DNA of 64,000 nt from Bdellovibrionales bacterium Ga0074137 (GTDB lineage: Bacteria > Bdellovibrionota > Bdellovibrionia > Bdellovibrionales > JAMPXM01): NCBI GenBank assembly GCA_001464715.1, contig LNDT01000033.1:24173-88172 (forward strand). Reading direction: 5' to 3'. The notes beneath the pieces are model-generated. The model ran no database searches. It had not been told where the DNA came from and was given only the letters and a program-made list of their open reading frames with translations. Positions within the stretch are counted from its first letter, which is position 1, and each line of letters opens with the position of its first letter. A program made the position numbers and the translations under genes. Of the stretch, positions 9,373 to 18,711 are shown in pieces.

Positions 9373-10377
9373 ATGAGTTTTATGAGTTTTGACGGTGTTG
9401 CGGACTTCGCCAGATCGGCCCTGGCGCCGGGCTTTGCCTACGGATCCTCGACGGTGCTCACGATTGGGAATTTTGACGGGGTTCATCGCGGGCATCAGGA
9501 GCTTTTAAGGCGCGCGGTCGTGCGGGCCCGAGGCCTTGGCGTACCCGCAGTAGTTTTCACTTTTGAACCGCATCCTGTGGCTGTTTTGAGGCCAGATCTG
9601 AAGCTTCGGCGGCTTTTTGATGCCGATGATCGACGTGAGCAACTGGAAAAAATTGGTGTCGACATCCTTGTCGTCGAACCTTTTTCACGACGTTTTTCAC
9701 AGCTCACGCCTGAAAAATTTTTGATCGAAAGTGTTATTCGACCGTTTCAGCCCAAAGCGGTTGTCGTCGGTTATGACTTCAGTTTCGGTGCGAACCGCGC
9801 GGGGGGAATTGATTTTTTACGAGCCCACGCAGAGGCTCCCGGCGGCGCTTTCGATGTCGAAGTGGTAGCGCCGGTGACGATCGATCTTGGAGGAAACGAA
9901 ACCATCGTTTCTTCGACGCGAATTCGGCAGGCGCTGGCGGTCGGGCGCGCCGATGAAGCCAAAGAACTTTTGGGCCGCGCTTACGTTCTACGTGGAATTG
10001 TAAAAAAAGGTGCAGGGCGAGGACGGACCATAGGAATACCTACGGCCAATATCGACCCAACGATTGAGCCGGGTCTTCAGACCGGAGTGTATGCCGCGTG
10101 GGCCTTGGTGCGCGGTCAGAGAATGGAAGCTTTGGTCAATGTCGGAGTGAATCCGACCTTCGAGGGAAAAGACTCTGTCGTTCTTCATATCGAAGCTCAT
10201 TTGCCGAAATATGACGGCACAAGAAATGGCGATCTCTATGGTGAGAAGTTGGAGCTTGGTTTCATTCAAAAAATTCGCGCTGAGCGAAAGTTTTCAGGGG
10301 CAGAAGAGCTCGTCGCACAAATCCAAAAAGACATTCAACAAGGTCTGGAAATTCTAAAAAAAGAGAAAACTCTGTGA
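9373..10377 (+). CDS. ribF: Bifunctional riboflavin kinase/FAD synthetase
   Basis: A 334-residue RibF that makes FMN and then FAD from riboflavin in the cytoplasm. The N-terminal adenylyltransferase half has TIGNFDGVHRGHQELL and VVGYDFSFG; the C-terminal riboflavin kinase half has GRGRTIGIPTANI and the short GVYAAWALV strand. ATGs at 9373 and 9382 are both plausible starts. Length is normal. Its stop overlaps the GTG start of the next gene (GTGA), so the two are translationally coupled. Confidence 0.95.
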   Translation: MSFMSFDGVADFARSALAPGFAYGSSTVLTIGNFDGVHRGHQELLRRAVVRARGLGVPAVVFTFEPHPVAVLRPDLKLRRLFDADDRREQLEKIGVDILVVEPFSRRFSQLTPEKFLIESVIRPFQPKAVVVGYDFSFGANRAGGIDFLRAHAEAPGGAFDVEVVAPVTIDLGGNETIVSSTRIRQALAVGRADEAKELLGRAYVLRGIVKKGAGRGRTIGIPTANIDPTIEPGLQTGVYAAWALVRGQRMEALVNVGVNPTFEGKDSVVLHIEAHLPKYDGTRNGDLYGEKLELGFIQKIRAERKFSGAEELVAQIQKDIQQGLEILKKEKTL

Positions 10378-11297
10378 GCGCATCGGTTGTCATTCCAATG
10401 AAAGTACAAATTTTATCGATTGGTGGCGATGCCGTCGACCGCGATCGCACAAGCGCCCTGATGAAGGTACTAAAACCGGTTTCATCAAAAGAGATAGAGA
10501 CGCTCGATGGGGCGACGGCATTGCTTGACGACGATTTTGAATCTCTGGGCTTTGAGAGAAGTTCACCCGTTTTGATCCGTCTTCTAGGTAAGACGCAAAT
10601 CGATGCGCTTCGTTGGTTGGGACCAAAAGGGCGTGTCGCGACAGACGCCGCTATCTTAGGAATCGTTGAAGCCATCTTGTGCGTTTCCGGCGAAGCACCT
10701 CGAGCTATGACGGCTCTCCCGACCGCCTTTGTCGCAGCGTTTGCCGTTCGCAAAGTGGTATTCGATGCGACGGGCACTGCGATGATGATCGGAGCACAGG
10801 ATGAAGTCAGGTCGATGGCCTCTGGATTGGCGCGACTTGGTTTTAAGAAAATAATTGTTGTCGATGCAGATGACAAAAAAGCGACCGACATGGTTCACGT
10901 TTTGAAGCGTCGGCTTCTAAATATCGACATCTCCGCTTTGTCGCACACTTTGTTGACTCAAGCGCCGAATGACTCTTCGGTCGCCGTTAATCTTGCGGGC
11001 GTCGAAGATTCATCGTTGATTGAAGATACGTCGTATTTAAATTTTCTTAAAAAAAACGGAGTCTGGATCGATTGGAGTTCGGCTACGACCGAGCTTGGTC
11101 ACTCCGAAGAAATCCGAAGTTCATCAGCGCAGGTCATTCCGTCTGAAGTTATTCGCGCATGGCGTGAAGTGGGACTATTGATGGGGTATTCGGAAATATG
11201 GGGTCCAACTGGACAAAAGCCAGAGACGCTGGCTCTGGAAATTGAGAAAGCTTGGCTACCCACGCTCAAGTTAGTGCCGAAAACAGACTCGCCGTAA
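10374..11297 (+). CDS. Shikimate-dehydrogenase-like protein
   Basis: A 307-residue protein with a likely AroE-type Rossmann half: a VVFDATGTAMMIGAQDEVR stretch followed by RLGFKKIIVVDAD and a Lys/Ala-rich helix, as in the AroE pattern of glycine loop, helix, NRT-type strand. The catalytic Lys/Asp pair of true shikimate dehydrogenases is not obvious and the glycine loop is changed (GAQDE for GAGGA), so activity is doubtful. It starts at a GTG overlapping the ribF stop and is followed by the pilus operon after 114 bp. Treat as AroE-like fold, function unknown. Confidence 0.5.
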   Translation: MSASVVIPMKVQILSIGGDAVDRDRTSALMKVLKPVSSKEIETLDGATALLDDDFESLGFERSSPVLIRLLGKTQIDALRWLGPKGRVATDAAILGIVEAILCVSGEAPRAMTALPTAFVAAFAVRKVVFDATGTAMMIGAQDEVRSMASGLARLGFKKIIVVDADDKKATDMVHVLKRRLLNIDISALSHTLLTQAPNDSSVAVNLAGVEDSSLIEDTSYLNFLKKNGVWIDWSSATTELGHSEEIRSSSAQVIPSEVIRAWREVGLLMGYSEIWGPTGQKPETLALEIEKAWLPTLKLVPKTDSP

Positions 11298-11359
11298 GTC
11301 GGGGCCGAGACATGGTTAGATGCCCAGGCCGAACAAACTTAATAGTATAAGACTGTGGG

Positions 11360-11375
11360 CGGTGCCTTTGTTGCC
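11360..11375 (+). promoter_or_regulatory. Candidate sigma54 promoter before pilB
   Basis: CGGTGC-N5-TTGCC gives GG at 11361-11362 and GC at 11373-11374 with the exact 12-bp register of the -24/-12 element. It lies 37 bp before the pilB start codon. The operon encodes PilR, a sigma54 activator, which fits. The -24 half is only partly like TGGCAC, so this is a candidate, not a firm call. Confidence 0.4.
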
Positions 11376-11411
11376 CAGCGGTTTCCAATGTTTTAGGGCC
11401 AAGGAGTGGTC

Positions 11412-13175
11412 ATGTCATTTTCTGGAAGCAGTTCGGCCGGCGGAGCTGGATCGAACTCTGGTGTGGGTGCAAAAAAAACGGTCGGTGAACTTCTTGTCAT
11501 CGAGCGAAAAGTTTCCGCGCTTCAGTTAGCCGAAGCCCGCGACGACCAAAAGCGAAACGGCGGACGATTGACGTCGGCGTTGGTTCGTTTGGGTCACATG
11601 AACGACAAGGAGTTGGCAGAGTTTCTGGGCTCGCAGTACAATGTACCGGCGGTCGATCTTGAAAACTTTGATATCGACGATGTTGCGCTGGCTGCTGTCA
11701 CACGCGAAATTTGCGAAAAGCATCTTGTTATTCCAGTGTCGCGCGCGGGCGACACGCTTGTTGTCGCTTTTTCGGATCCTTCGAATCTGTTTGTTCGCGA
11801 TGATCTTCGATTCATCACCAAATGCAAAATCGAAGTCGTGGTTGCAGCAGAAAACGTCATTCAAAAAGCGATCGAAAAATATTACCGCAAGGGCGGCAAT
11901 ATGGGCGCCCTTGTTGACGAGATGGAGAACTCGGACGAGGCCTTGAACTTCACGCAGTCCCTTGAGGCTCTGTCGTTGGACAAAGACAACGAATCGGGTC
12001 CCATTGTGAAATTCGTGAACATCATGCTGGCGGAATCAATCAAGCTGAAAGCTTCCGATATTCATATTGAGCCCTATGAGAAACGGTTTCGTGTCCGCTT
12101 TCGAATCGATGGACTGCTTCACGAAAAAATTCAGCCACCTCCCGGAGTCGCCGCAGGACTCACGAGCCGTTTAAAAATCATGTCAAGGTTAGATATCGCC
12201 GAACGCCGAAAGCCTCAAGACGGTCGATTAAAGGTTAAGACGGCCGCGGGACAGGAAGTCGACTTCCGCGTGAGTGTTTTGCCGACCCTGTTCGGTGAAA
12301 AAGTCGTTATGCGTTTGCTCGACAAAGGAAACTTGAAGCTTGATATGACCAAGCTTGGATTTGAAGAAGATGACTTGAAGGCCTTTCGCGAAAAGATCAA
12401 CGAGCCTCAAGGCCTCGTGCTTGTGACGGGCCCGACCGGATCCGGTAAAACTGTGACGCTTTACTCGGCTCTTCAATCGCTGAACGATCCGCAAATTAAT
12501 ATTTCGACAGCCGAAGATCCGGTGGAATTCAATTTGGACGGGATCAACCAGGTGCAAGTGAATGCCGAGATTGGTTTCGACTTCGCTGATGCCTTGCGAT
12601 CATTTCTTCGTCAGGATCCCGACGTCATTCTGGTGGGCGAGATTCGAGATTTGGTCACGGCGCAGGTCGCGTTCAAAGCGGCCAGTACGGGCCACTTAGT
12701 CTTGTCCACGCTTCATACAAACGACGCTCCAGGAACTGTCTCTCGTTTACTTGATATGGGTGTCGCGCCCTACGTTATTACTTCAACGGTCACTTTGGTT
12801 CTAGCTCAGCGCCTGGCCGGTAAAGTCTGCGAGCGCTGCAAAGAGCCGCACAAAGTAGAAAAAGAAATGCTGATCAAGGCCGGAGTTCCCGAAGAAGAGG
12901 TCGACGACTACGAAACAATGCGCGGTGCGGGTTGCGCCAACTGTAACGGCTCGGGCGTTAAGGGACGAGTGGCGATGTATGAGGTTATGCTGATGACCGA
13001 TACTTTGCGCGATGCGATCTTGTCCGGCCAGGGCCCCGTTGAAATTAAAAAGGCGGCCCTTCGCGGTGGGATGCGTTCGCTTCGAAGAGCCGGCTTGATG
13101 AAGCTTAAGAAGGGCGAAATTTCCTTTGAACAGCTGATTGCGATGACTGTGAGTGATGAGGTCGCGACTAAATAG
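11412..13175 (+). CDS. pilB: Type IV pilus assembly ATPase PilB
   Basis: The 587-residue hexameric motor that drives pilin polymerisation at the inner membrane. An N-terminal GspE/MshEN-like domain (about 25-160) precedes the ATPase core with Walker A GPTGSGKT, Asp box, Walker B DPDVILVGEIRD and His box STLHTNDAPG. A tetracysteine zinc site follows (CERC and CANC). The ATG at 11412 is preceded at 5 bp by AAGGAG (11401-11406), which decides the start over an in-frame GTG 6 bp earlier. It heads the pilB-pilT-pilC-pilS-pilR block. Confidence 0.95.
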   Translation: MSFSGSSSAGGAGSNSGVGAKKTVGELLVIERKVSALQLAEARDDQKRNGGRLTSALVRLGHMNDKELAEFLGSQYNVPAVDLENFDIDDVALAAVTREICEKHLVIPVSRAGDTLVVAFSDPSNLFVRDDLRFITKCKIEVVVAAENVIQKAIEKYYRKGGNMGALVDEMENSDEALNFTQSLEALSLDKDNESGPIVKFVNIMLAESIKLKASDIHIEPYEKRFRVRFRIDGLLHEKIQPPPGVAAGLTSRLKIMSRLDIAERRKPQDGRLKVKTAAGQEVDFRVSVLPTLFGEKVVMRLLDKGNLKLDMTKLGFEEDDLKAFREKINEPQGLVLVTGPTGSGKTVTLYSALQSLNDPQINISTAEDPVEFNLDGINQVQVNAEIGFDFADALRSFLRQDPDVILVGEIRDLVTAQVAFKAASTGHLVLSTLHTNDAPGTVSRLLDMGVAPYVITSTVTLVLAQRLAGKVCERCKEPHKVEKEMLIKAGVPEEEVDDYETMRGAGCANCNGSGVKGRVAMYEVMLMTDTLRDAILSGQGPVEIKKAALRGGMRSLRRAGLMKLKKGEISFEQLIAMTVSDEVATK

Positions 13176-13205
13176 GTGAGCGACGTTGGTCGTTACGGGT
13201 GAATC

Positions 13206-14273
13206 ATGGTTTCTCTTCTGCAGCTCTTAAAATTTGCGACGGATCAAGGTGCTTCCGATTTGCACTTGGTAGCGGGCTCACAGCCGGCGCTTCGGGTGAA
13301 TGGTCGTATCGTGAGAGTAAAAAGTGAAACCCTCACCAAGGAGCTTACAAGAAAGCTTTGTTATTCCGTTCTCAGTGACAACCAAAAAGCAAAGTTCGAA
13401 GAAGAGCGCGAGTTGGACTTTAGTTTTGAAGTTAAAAATATGGCGCGTTTTCGAGCCAATCTTTTCTTTCAGAGAGGATCAGTTTCAGGCGTATTTCGTA
13501 AAGTTCCTGTCACGATGCCGAAATTTTCTGATCTCATGATGCCAGCAGGCATTGGAGAACTGACGACACTTCCTTATGGACTCGTTCTGGTCACCGGTCC
13601 GACGGGATCTGGAAAGTCGACCACGATTGCAAGTTTGATCGACAAAATTAATCAGGAGAGCTTTGGCCACATCGTCACTCTTGAAGACCCGATCGAATTT
13701 ATTCATCCCCACAAAAACTGCATCGTGAATCAACGTGAAGTCGGAATGGACAGCGCGTCCTACACAGATGCGATGAAGTATCTTTTGCGACAAGATCCTG
13801 ACGTCGTTTTGCTTGGTGAGATGCGAGATTTAGAGACGATCGACGCGGCTCTTATTACGGCAGAGACTGGCCACTTGGTCTTTGCAACGCTTCATACGAA
13901 CTCTGCCATTGCGACCATCAACCGAATCGTGAGCGTATTTCCGTCCGAGCAACAAGAGCGCGTTCGGGTTCAGCTGTCTTTCACGCTTCAAGCTGTCATT
14001 TCTCAAAGACTTCTGCCGGCTCTGGGCGGCGGTCGTACGGTGGCCTGCGAGTTTTTAGTTATGACACCTGGAATTCGCAATCTTGTCAGAGAAGGTAAAA
14101 TGCATCAGATCGAATCTATGATGCAGGTCGGACAAGAAAAGTCGGGAATGGTTACGATGAATCAGTGCTTGGTTCAGCTCGTGCTTCGCCGAAAAATTGA
14201 TCTTCGTACGGCGTTTGAATCTTCGCCCAACATCGAGCAGCTTGAGAAAATGTTGAAACAGGCAGGTGTGTAA
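13206..14273 (+). CDS. pilT: Type IV pilus retraction ATPase PilT
   Basis: A 355-residue PilT, the motor that depolymerises pili for twitching. It has the PilT-type N-terminus (GASDLHLVAGSQPALRVNG), Walker A GPTGSGKST, Walker B DPDVVLLGEMRD and ETGHLVFATLHTNSA. It lacks the N-terminal domain and tetracysteine site seen in PilB, as expected. Its TAA stop overlaps the pilC ATG by 1 bp (TAATG), indicating coupled translation. Confidence 0.95.
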   Translation: MVSLLQLLKFATDQGASDLHLVAGSQPALRVNGRIVRVKSETLTKELTRKLCYSVLSDNQKAKFEEERELDFSFEVKNMARFRANLFFQRGSVSGVFRKVPVTMPKFSDLMMPAGIGELTTLPYGLVLVTGPTGSGKSTTIASLIDKINQESFGHIVTLEDPIEFIHPHKNCIVNQREVGMDSASYTDAMKYLLRQDPDVVLLGEMRDLETIDAALITAETGHLVFATLHTNSAIATINRIVSVFPSEQQERVRVQLSFTLQAVISQRLLPALGGGRTVACEFLVMTPGIRNLVREGKMHQIESMMQVGQEKSGMVTMNQCLVQLVLRRKIDLRTAFESSPNIEQLEKMLKQAGV

Positions 14274-15481
14274 TGGGTCGTTACGTTTTTGAAGCCCGCG
14301 ATGGGCGAGGGCGCGTCTTTAAGGGCGAGCTTGATGCCCCCAGCGAGAACGAAGCGCGCATTCGGTTGCGTGCCCAGAAGTTAATGCCGATGAAGCTGGC
14401 GCAAGCCGAGCAAAAAGTTTCGGCGTTAAAAAAAGTCGACGGGAAAAGTGTCCCAGCAAAAGAGCTTCAGATTTTTACTCGGCAGCTGTCGACTTTGTTG
14501 GGCTCGGGAATACCAATTTTGCAATCACTTGAAGTCTTGTCACAGTCCCAGCGAAGTCCGGGCATGTCGATCGCCATGAAAGCGATGATCAACGACATCA
14601 ATCAGGGCCGCCGCTTTGGTGAGGCCATGGCCGAGCATCCGTTGGTGTTTGATCGATTCTACGTGAATATGGTCAAGGCCGGCGAGGAGTCGGGAAATAT
14701 CGATTCGATTTTACTGCGGCTTGCCTCCTACATTGAAAAGGCTGTGAAGCTGAAGTCTCAAGTCAAAGGAGCTCTGGTCTATCCGATTGCAATTATGGTC
14801 GTCGCCTTTGTTGTCGTTGCCGGCCTTCTGGTTTTCGTTATTCCCAAGTTCGAAACAGTTTTCGCAAGTTCAGGTCAAGAGCTACCGGGCCTCACGAAAA
14901 TGGTCGTTTCGATGTCAAAAGTCTTTATCTCCTACTGGTGGATTGTCATCGGCGGCATCGTGGGTGGGAGTTTTCTTGCCATGAACTACTACCGAACAGA
15001 CGACGGTAAAAAGACCATCGATGGAATTCTGATCGATCTTCCTTATATGGGTGATCTTATTCAAAAGTCAGCCGTCGCTCGCTTCACAAGAACTCTTGCG
15101 ACTCTCTTGGGTTCCGGTGTTGCTATTATGGAAGCGCTTGAGATTTCATCGAAAGTAACTGGTAACCACGTGATCGAAAACGCACTGCTGCGAGCCCGTG
15201 AGGCGATCTCAGAAGGAAAGTCACTGACGGTCCCTCTCTCAAAAGAAAAATATATCCCGCAGATGGTGACGCAGATGATTGGCGTCGGAGAACAGACTGG
15301 AAACATCGATGCCATGCTCAACAAAGTTGCTGACTTCTATGAAGATGAAGTCGATGTGGCCGTGAATGCGCTGACTTCGATTATGGAGCCGCTTTTGATG
15401 GTCGTCCTTGGCGGTATTGTCGCCGTCATGGTTATTGCGATGTACCTTCCAATTTTCAATATGGCAGGCTCGGTCCAGTAG
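14273..15481 (+). CDS. pilC: Type IV pilus inner-membrane platform protein PilC
   Basis: A 402-residue platform protein that sits between the pilus and the PilB/PilT motors. Two T2SSF repeats are seen (about 75-195 and 275-400), each with the FTRQL/FTRTLATLLGSG-type opening and a GxxxGNID motif, plus three hydrophobic segments (about 170-195, 220-240, 370-395). Length is typical. Confidence 0.95.
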   Translation: MGRYVFEARDGRGRVFKGELDAPSENEARIRLRAQKLMPMKLAQAEQKVSALKKVDGKSVPAKELQIFTRQLSTLLGSGIPILQSLEVLSQSQRSPGMSIAMKAMINDINQGRRFGEAMAEHPLVFDRFYVNMVKAGEESGNIDSILLRLASYIEKAVKLKSQVKGALVYPIAIMVVAFVVVAGLLVFVIPKFETVFASSGQELPGLTKMVVSMSKVFISYWWIVIGGIVGGSFLAMNYYRTDDGKKTIDGILIDLPYMGDLIQKSAVARFTRTLATLLGSGVAIMEALEISSKVTGNHVIENALLRAREAISEGKSLTVPLSKEKYIPQMVTQMIGVGEQTGNIDAMLNKVADFYEDEVDVAVNALTSIMEPLLMVVLGGIVAVMVIAMYLPIFNMAGSVQ

Positions 15482-15520
15482 GTCTTTTTCGGTCGGATCT
15501 AGGAAGGAGACGAACGCACG

Positions 15521-17254
15521 ATGCAAGAGGAAGTGAAGGGGTTTGATTTCTCGCGAAGTCGAACGCCGATGACTGTCATCGCTGCTGTACGTCTTGGATT
15601 CCATCTGGCAATCCTTCTCATCATTTTAGGTTTTCAGGCCATCCAACCGGAGTTCGTCAACAGCGAAGTCTTGCTTCCTGTTTATGTTCTCATGGCCATC
15701 GCGTTTTCAATTCATTCGATCTACTTGGTTTTTTTCGATCGGGCGTTGAATTCATGGCCCATAACGGCCTTTCTTTTCTTTTTCGAATCATTTTTCATCA
15801 CCGGCCTCATACACTTTACGGGCGTCAATCAGTCCATTTTCTTATTCCTCTATCTCGTCAATATTATCTTGTGCGGTTTCGTTTTTCAGCGACGTGGCGC
15901 CAACGTTTTATCGCTTTGGACGTCGATTCTTTTTAGTGTCTTGATGATCATGGGGCCCGAGCTTAAGGGTCAGGCTTTGTTTTTTGCCGTCGGTCTTAAT
16001 AACATCGCGTTTTTTGCCGTCGCCGGTCTTGCGGGGTACTTAAGCGAACAGCTGGACTTCATGGGCCGGTCCCTTGAAGCGCAAGGTAAAGATTTGCGAG
16101 TTCTTCGAAATCTTCAGGCTCTCATCGTCGACAACATGGCGACAGGTTTAATCACGGTCGATGACAAAGGGGTTTGCCTTCAGGCGAATCGTGCGGCTTT
16201 TGAGATCATAGACCCGATTCCAAGGGTCCTTGTTGGACGCACGCTGGACTCCTTCTTGCCTGGTTCTCACGCAGCAGTTTCCGAAGCGCTTGCGAAGATT
16301 TCGACGCCCGTGAACGGGACGATTGAGCGAACCGCGCGGATCGATTGGATTCATCAGAACCCGATGCAGGGACGACAAACGCTGGAGCTTGTTGTGAGTC
16401 GGCTTCCGATTGAAAGTGAACTGAACGGATTCATCGTCACGTTTCACGACTTAACGAGGGTTCGACGACTCGAGTTTGCGATGCGGCAGAGTGAAAAGAT
16501 GGCAGCTGTCGGGCAGTTGGCAGCCGGGATCGCTCATGAAATTCGGAATCCTTTGGCGTCGATGAGTGGTTCGATTCAGATGCTCGATGCGGGTTTCTCG
16601 AGTGAGCAAGCAGAAGAGAAGAAACTCATGCGCATCGCGCTTCGCGAGATTGATCGATTGAACAATCTCATTACCGAGTTTCTCGATTTCGTTCGGCCTG
16701 AGTTGATCAAAGACGACCCGGTCGATATCAATTCGGTTCTTCGCGACGTTTTAGAGATGGCAAAGCTCAATAAAAACTTGCGCTCGGAGATCCAGCAAGT
16801 TGTCCGTCTCAATGCCACGCGCGTAATCCCTGGTCATCGCGATAAGCTAAAACAGGCCTTTCTCAATATCGTGATGAACGCCTACCAGGCGATGGGCGAT
16901 ACACCGAATCCGAGCATTGAAGTGGAATCAAAGGATCGAGACGATACGGTCGTTGTGACGATTCGCGATCACGGCTGCGGTATTGACGAAGTCGGCTTGC
17001 GCCGGATTTTTGAGCCGTTCCACACAACAAAACCTAAAGGTACAGGTCTAGGTCTCGCGATCACTCATAAAATCATCGAAAACCACTCGGGACGAATTTA
17101 TGTCGAGAGTTCAAAGGGTGTTGGGACCGAGTTCACGCTTGAGTTTAAGATCAATCCGCAAGGAGTGAACAAATTAAGTCTTGCCGATTCTGAGAGGGCA
17201 AACGAAGATTTTTCTAAGGCCTTTCGTGGACAGAAGCGTTCGGGGCATGGCTAG
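15521..17254 (+). CDS. pilS: Sensor histidine kinase PilS
   Basis: A 577-residue kinase with six hydrophobic helices in the first ~175 residues, a PAS-like segment (about 200-320), a HisKA domain with AAGIAHEIRNPLASMSGS, and HATPase_c motifs (NIVMNAYQAMGD, RDHGCGI, GTGLGLAI). The arrangement (six helices, PAS, transmitter) and its position between pilC and pilR identify it as PilS, which in other bacteria senses pilin level in the membrane. No pilA gene is nearby in this window. Confidence 0.9.
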   Translation: MQEEVKGFDFSRSRTPMTVIAAVRLGFHLAILLIILGFQAIQPEFVNSEVLLPVYVLMAIAFSIHSIYLVFFDRALNSWPITAFLFFFESFFITGLIHFTGVNQSIFLFLYLVNIILCGFVFQRRGANVLSLWTSILFSVLMIMGPELKGQALFFAVGLNNIAFFAVAGLAGYLSEQLDFMGRSLEAQGKDLRVLRNLQALIVDNMATGLITVDDKGVCLQANRAAFEIIDPIPRVLVGRTLDSFLPGSHAAVSEALAKISTPVNGTIERTARIDWIHQNPMQGRQTLELVVSRLPIESELNGFIVTFHDLTRVRRLEFAMRQSEKMAAVGQLAAGIAHEIRNPLASMSGSIQMLDAGFSSEQAEEKKLMRIALREIDRLNNLITEFLDFVRPELIKDDPVDINSVLRDVLEMAKLNKNLRSEIQQVVRLNATRVIPGHRDKLKQAFLNIVMNAYQAMGDTPNPSIEVESKDRDDTVVVTIRDHGCGIDEVGLRRIFEPFHTTKPKGTGLGLAITHKIIENHSGRIYVESSKGVGTEFTLEFKINPQGVNKLSLADSERANEDFSKAFRGQKRSGHG

Positions 17255-17296
17255 TGCCGACCTTTGGTCGGTCGGATTGTTTTTTGGAGGTTCTAA

Positions 17297-18706
17297 GTGA
17301 AGCCGCGTATTTTAGTTGTAGATGATGAAGAGTCGATTCGCGAGTTTCTCGATATCATGCTTCGCAAAGAAGGCTATGAAGTCACTTGTGTCGAAGACGG
17401 TCAAAAGGCCATCGATATCTTAAAGAAAAAGTCTTTTGATCTGGTGATCTCGGATCTTCAGATGCCCAACGTCACGGGAATTGAGCTGCTCAAGCACTGT
17501 CGCGAGACATATTCGGATTTGCTCTTCATGATGATCACGGCCTTCGGTACTGCTGAAAGCGCCGTTGAAGCGATGAAGATGGGCGCTTACGACTACATTA
17601 CGAAGCCTTTCAAAATTGACGAAGTCCGCATCAATATTGCGAACGCACTTCGCAGCCGAAATTTAGAAGTTGAAAACCGAGTTCTTCGAAAAGAGCTGCA
17701 AAAGGAATATTCCTTTCAAAACCTCGTTGGTAACAGCGAGGCGATGCACAAGATTTTTGAACTGATTCGCAAAGTCTCGGATTCGCCGACCAACGTCCTG
17801 GTGACGGGTGAAAGCGGTACTGGAAAAGAAATGGTCGCCAAAGCGATCCATTACAACAGTCCGCTGAAAGACCGCCCGTTTGTGTCGGTGAACTGCGGAG
17901 CTATTCCTGAAAACCTTGTCGAAAGTGAACTCTTCGGTCACAAGAAGGGATCGTTCACTGGCGCTGTCACGGATAAGGATGGCCTCTTCGAAGTCGCCGA
18001 TGGTGGAACTCTATTTTTGGACGAGATCGGTGAACTTCCTCTCAGCTCTCAGGTTCGAATTCTTCGCGCGATCCAGGAAAAAACGGTTCGTCGTGTCGGC
18101 GGTACCGAGGACGTGAAAGTCGAAGTGCGAATCATCGCGGCCACGAACCGTGACCTCGAACAAATGGTTCAGCAGGGGACTTTCCGGCAGGATCTTTATT
18201 ATCGCCTGAACGTTATCAACATCCGTACACCCGCACTTCGCGAGCGCCGCGACGATATTCCGCTTTTAGCGGTTCACTTCCTTCAGAAGTACAGCGACCG
18301 CTTTAGTAAAGCCGTGCAGACGATTTCTAAAGAAGCGATGGATCTGCTTAAGAAGTACGACTTTCCTGGAAACGTGCGCGAGCTTGAGAACATCATGGAG
18401 CGCACGGTGGCTCTTGAATCCGGCGCGACGGTTTTGCCGGAATCTCTTCCCCAGTTCGTCAACACGCCGACGGGTCGAAAAATGGTTTCGAGTGACGGGA
18501 TCGAGATCACTGATGAGGGTATAGATCTTCAAAAAGTACTCGATCAGTTAGAAAAAGAACTTCTCGTCAAAGCGATTCACCAAGCCAACGGCGTAAAAAA
18601 GCGAGCCGCCAAACTTCTCGGCATTACTTTCCGCTCGATGCGCTACCGCGTTGAGAAGTTCAGTCTCGGAAAAGTTGATGACGACGAGTTGCCAGACGAA
18701 GAATAG
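17297..18706 (+). CDS. pilR: Sigma54-dependent response regulator PilR
   Basis: A 469-residue NtrC-family activator. Receiver with VDDEESIR and phospho-acceptor in LVISDLQMPNVTG; AAA+ core with Walker A GESGTGKE, a GSFTGA loop (again the Ser variant) and DLYYRLNVI; Fis-type HTH near RAAKLLGITFRSMRYRVEK. The start is a GTG at 17297 after GGAGG (17286-17290). It follows pilS by 42 bp. In known systems PilR activates pilA; here the candidate sigma54 site before pilB suggests autoregulation of the block. Confidence 0.9.
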   Translation: MKPRILVVDDEESIREFLDIMLRKEGYEVTCVEDGQKAIDILKKKSFDLVISDLQMPNVTGIELLKHCRETYSDLLFMMITAFGTAESAVEAMKMGAYDYITKPFKIDEVRINIANALRSRNLEVENRVLRKELQKEYSFQNLVGNSEAMHKIFELIRKVSDSPTNVLVTGESGTGKEMVAKAIHYNSPLKDRPFVSVNCGAIPENLVESELFGHKKGSFTGAVTDKDGLFEVADGGTLFLDEIGELPLSSQVRILRAIQEKTVRRVGGTEDVKVEVRIIAATNRDLEQMVQQGTFRQDLYYRLNVINIRTPALRERRDDIPLLAVHFLQKYSDRFSKAVQTISKEAMDLLKKYDFPGNVRELENIMERTVALESGATVLPESLPQFVNTPTGRKMVSSDGIEITDEGIDLQKVLDQLEKELLVKAIHQANGVKKRAAKLLGITFRSMRYRVEKFSLGKVDDDELPDEE

Positions 18707-18711
18707 CCCCG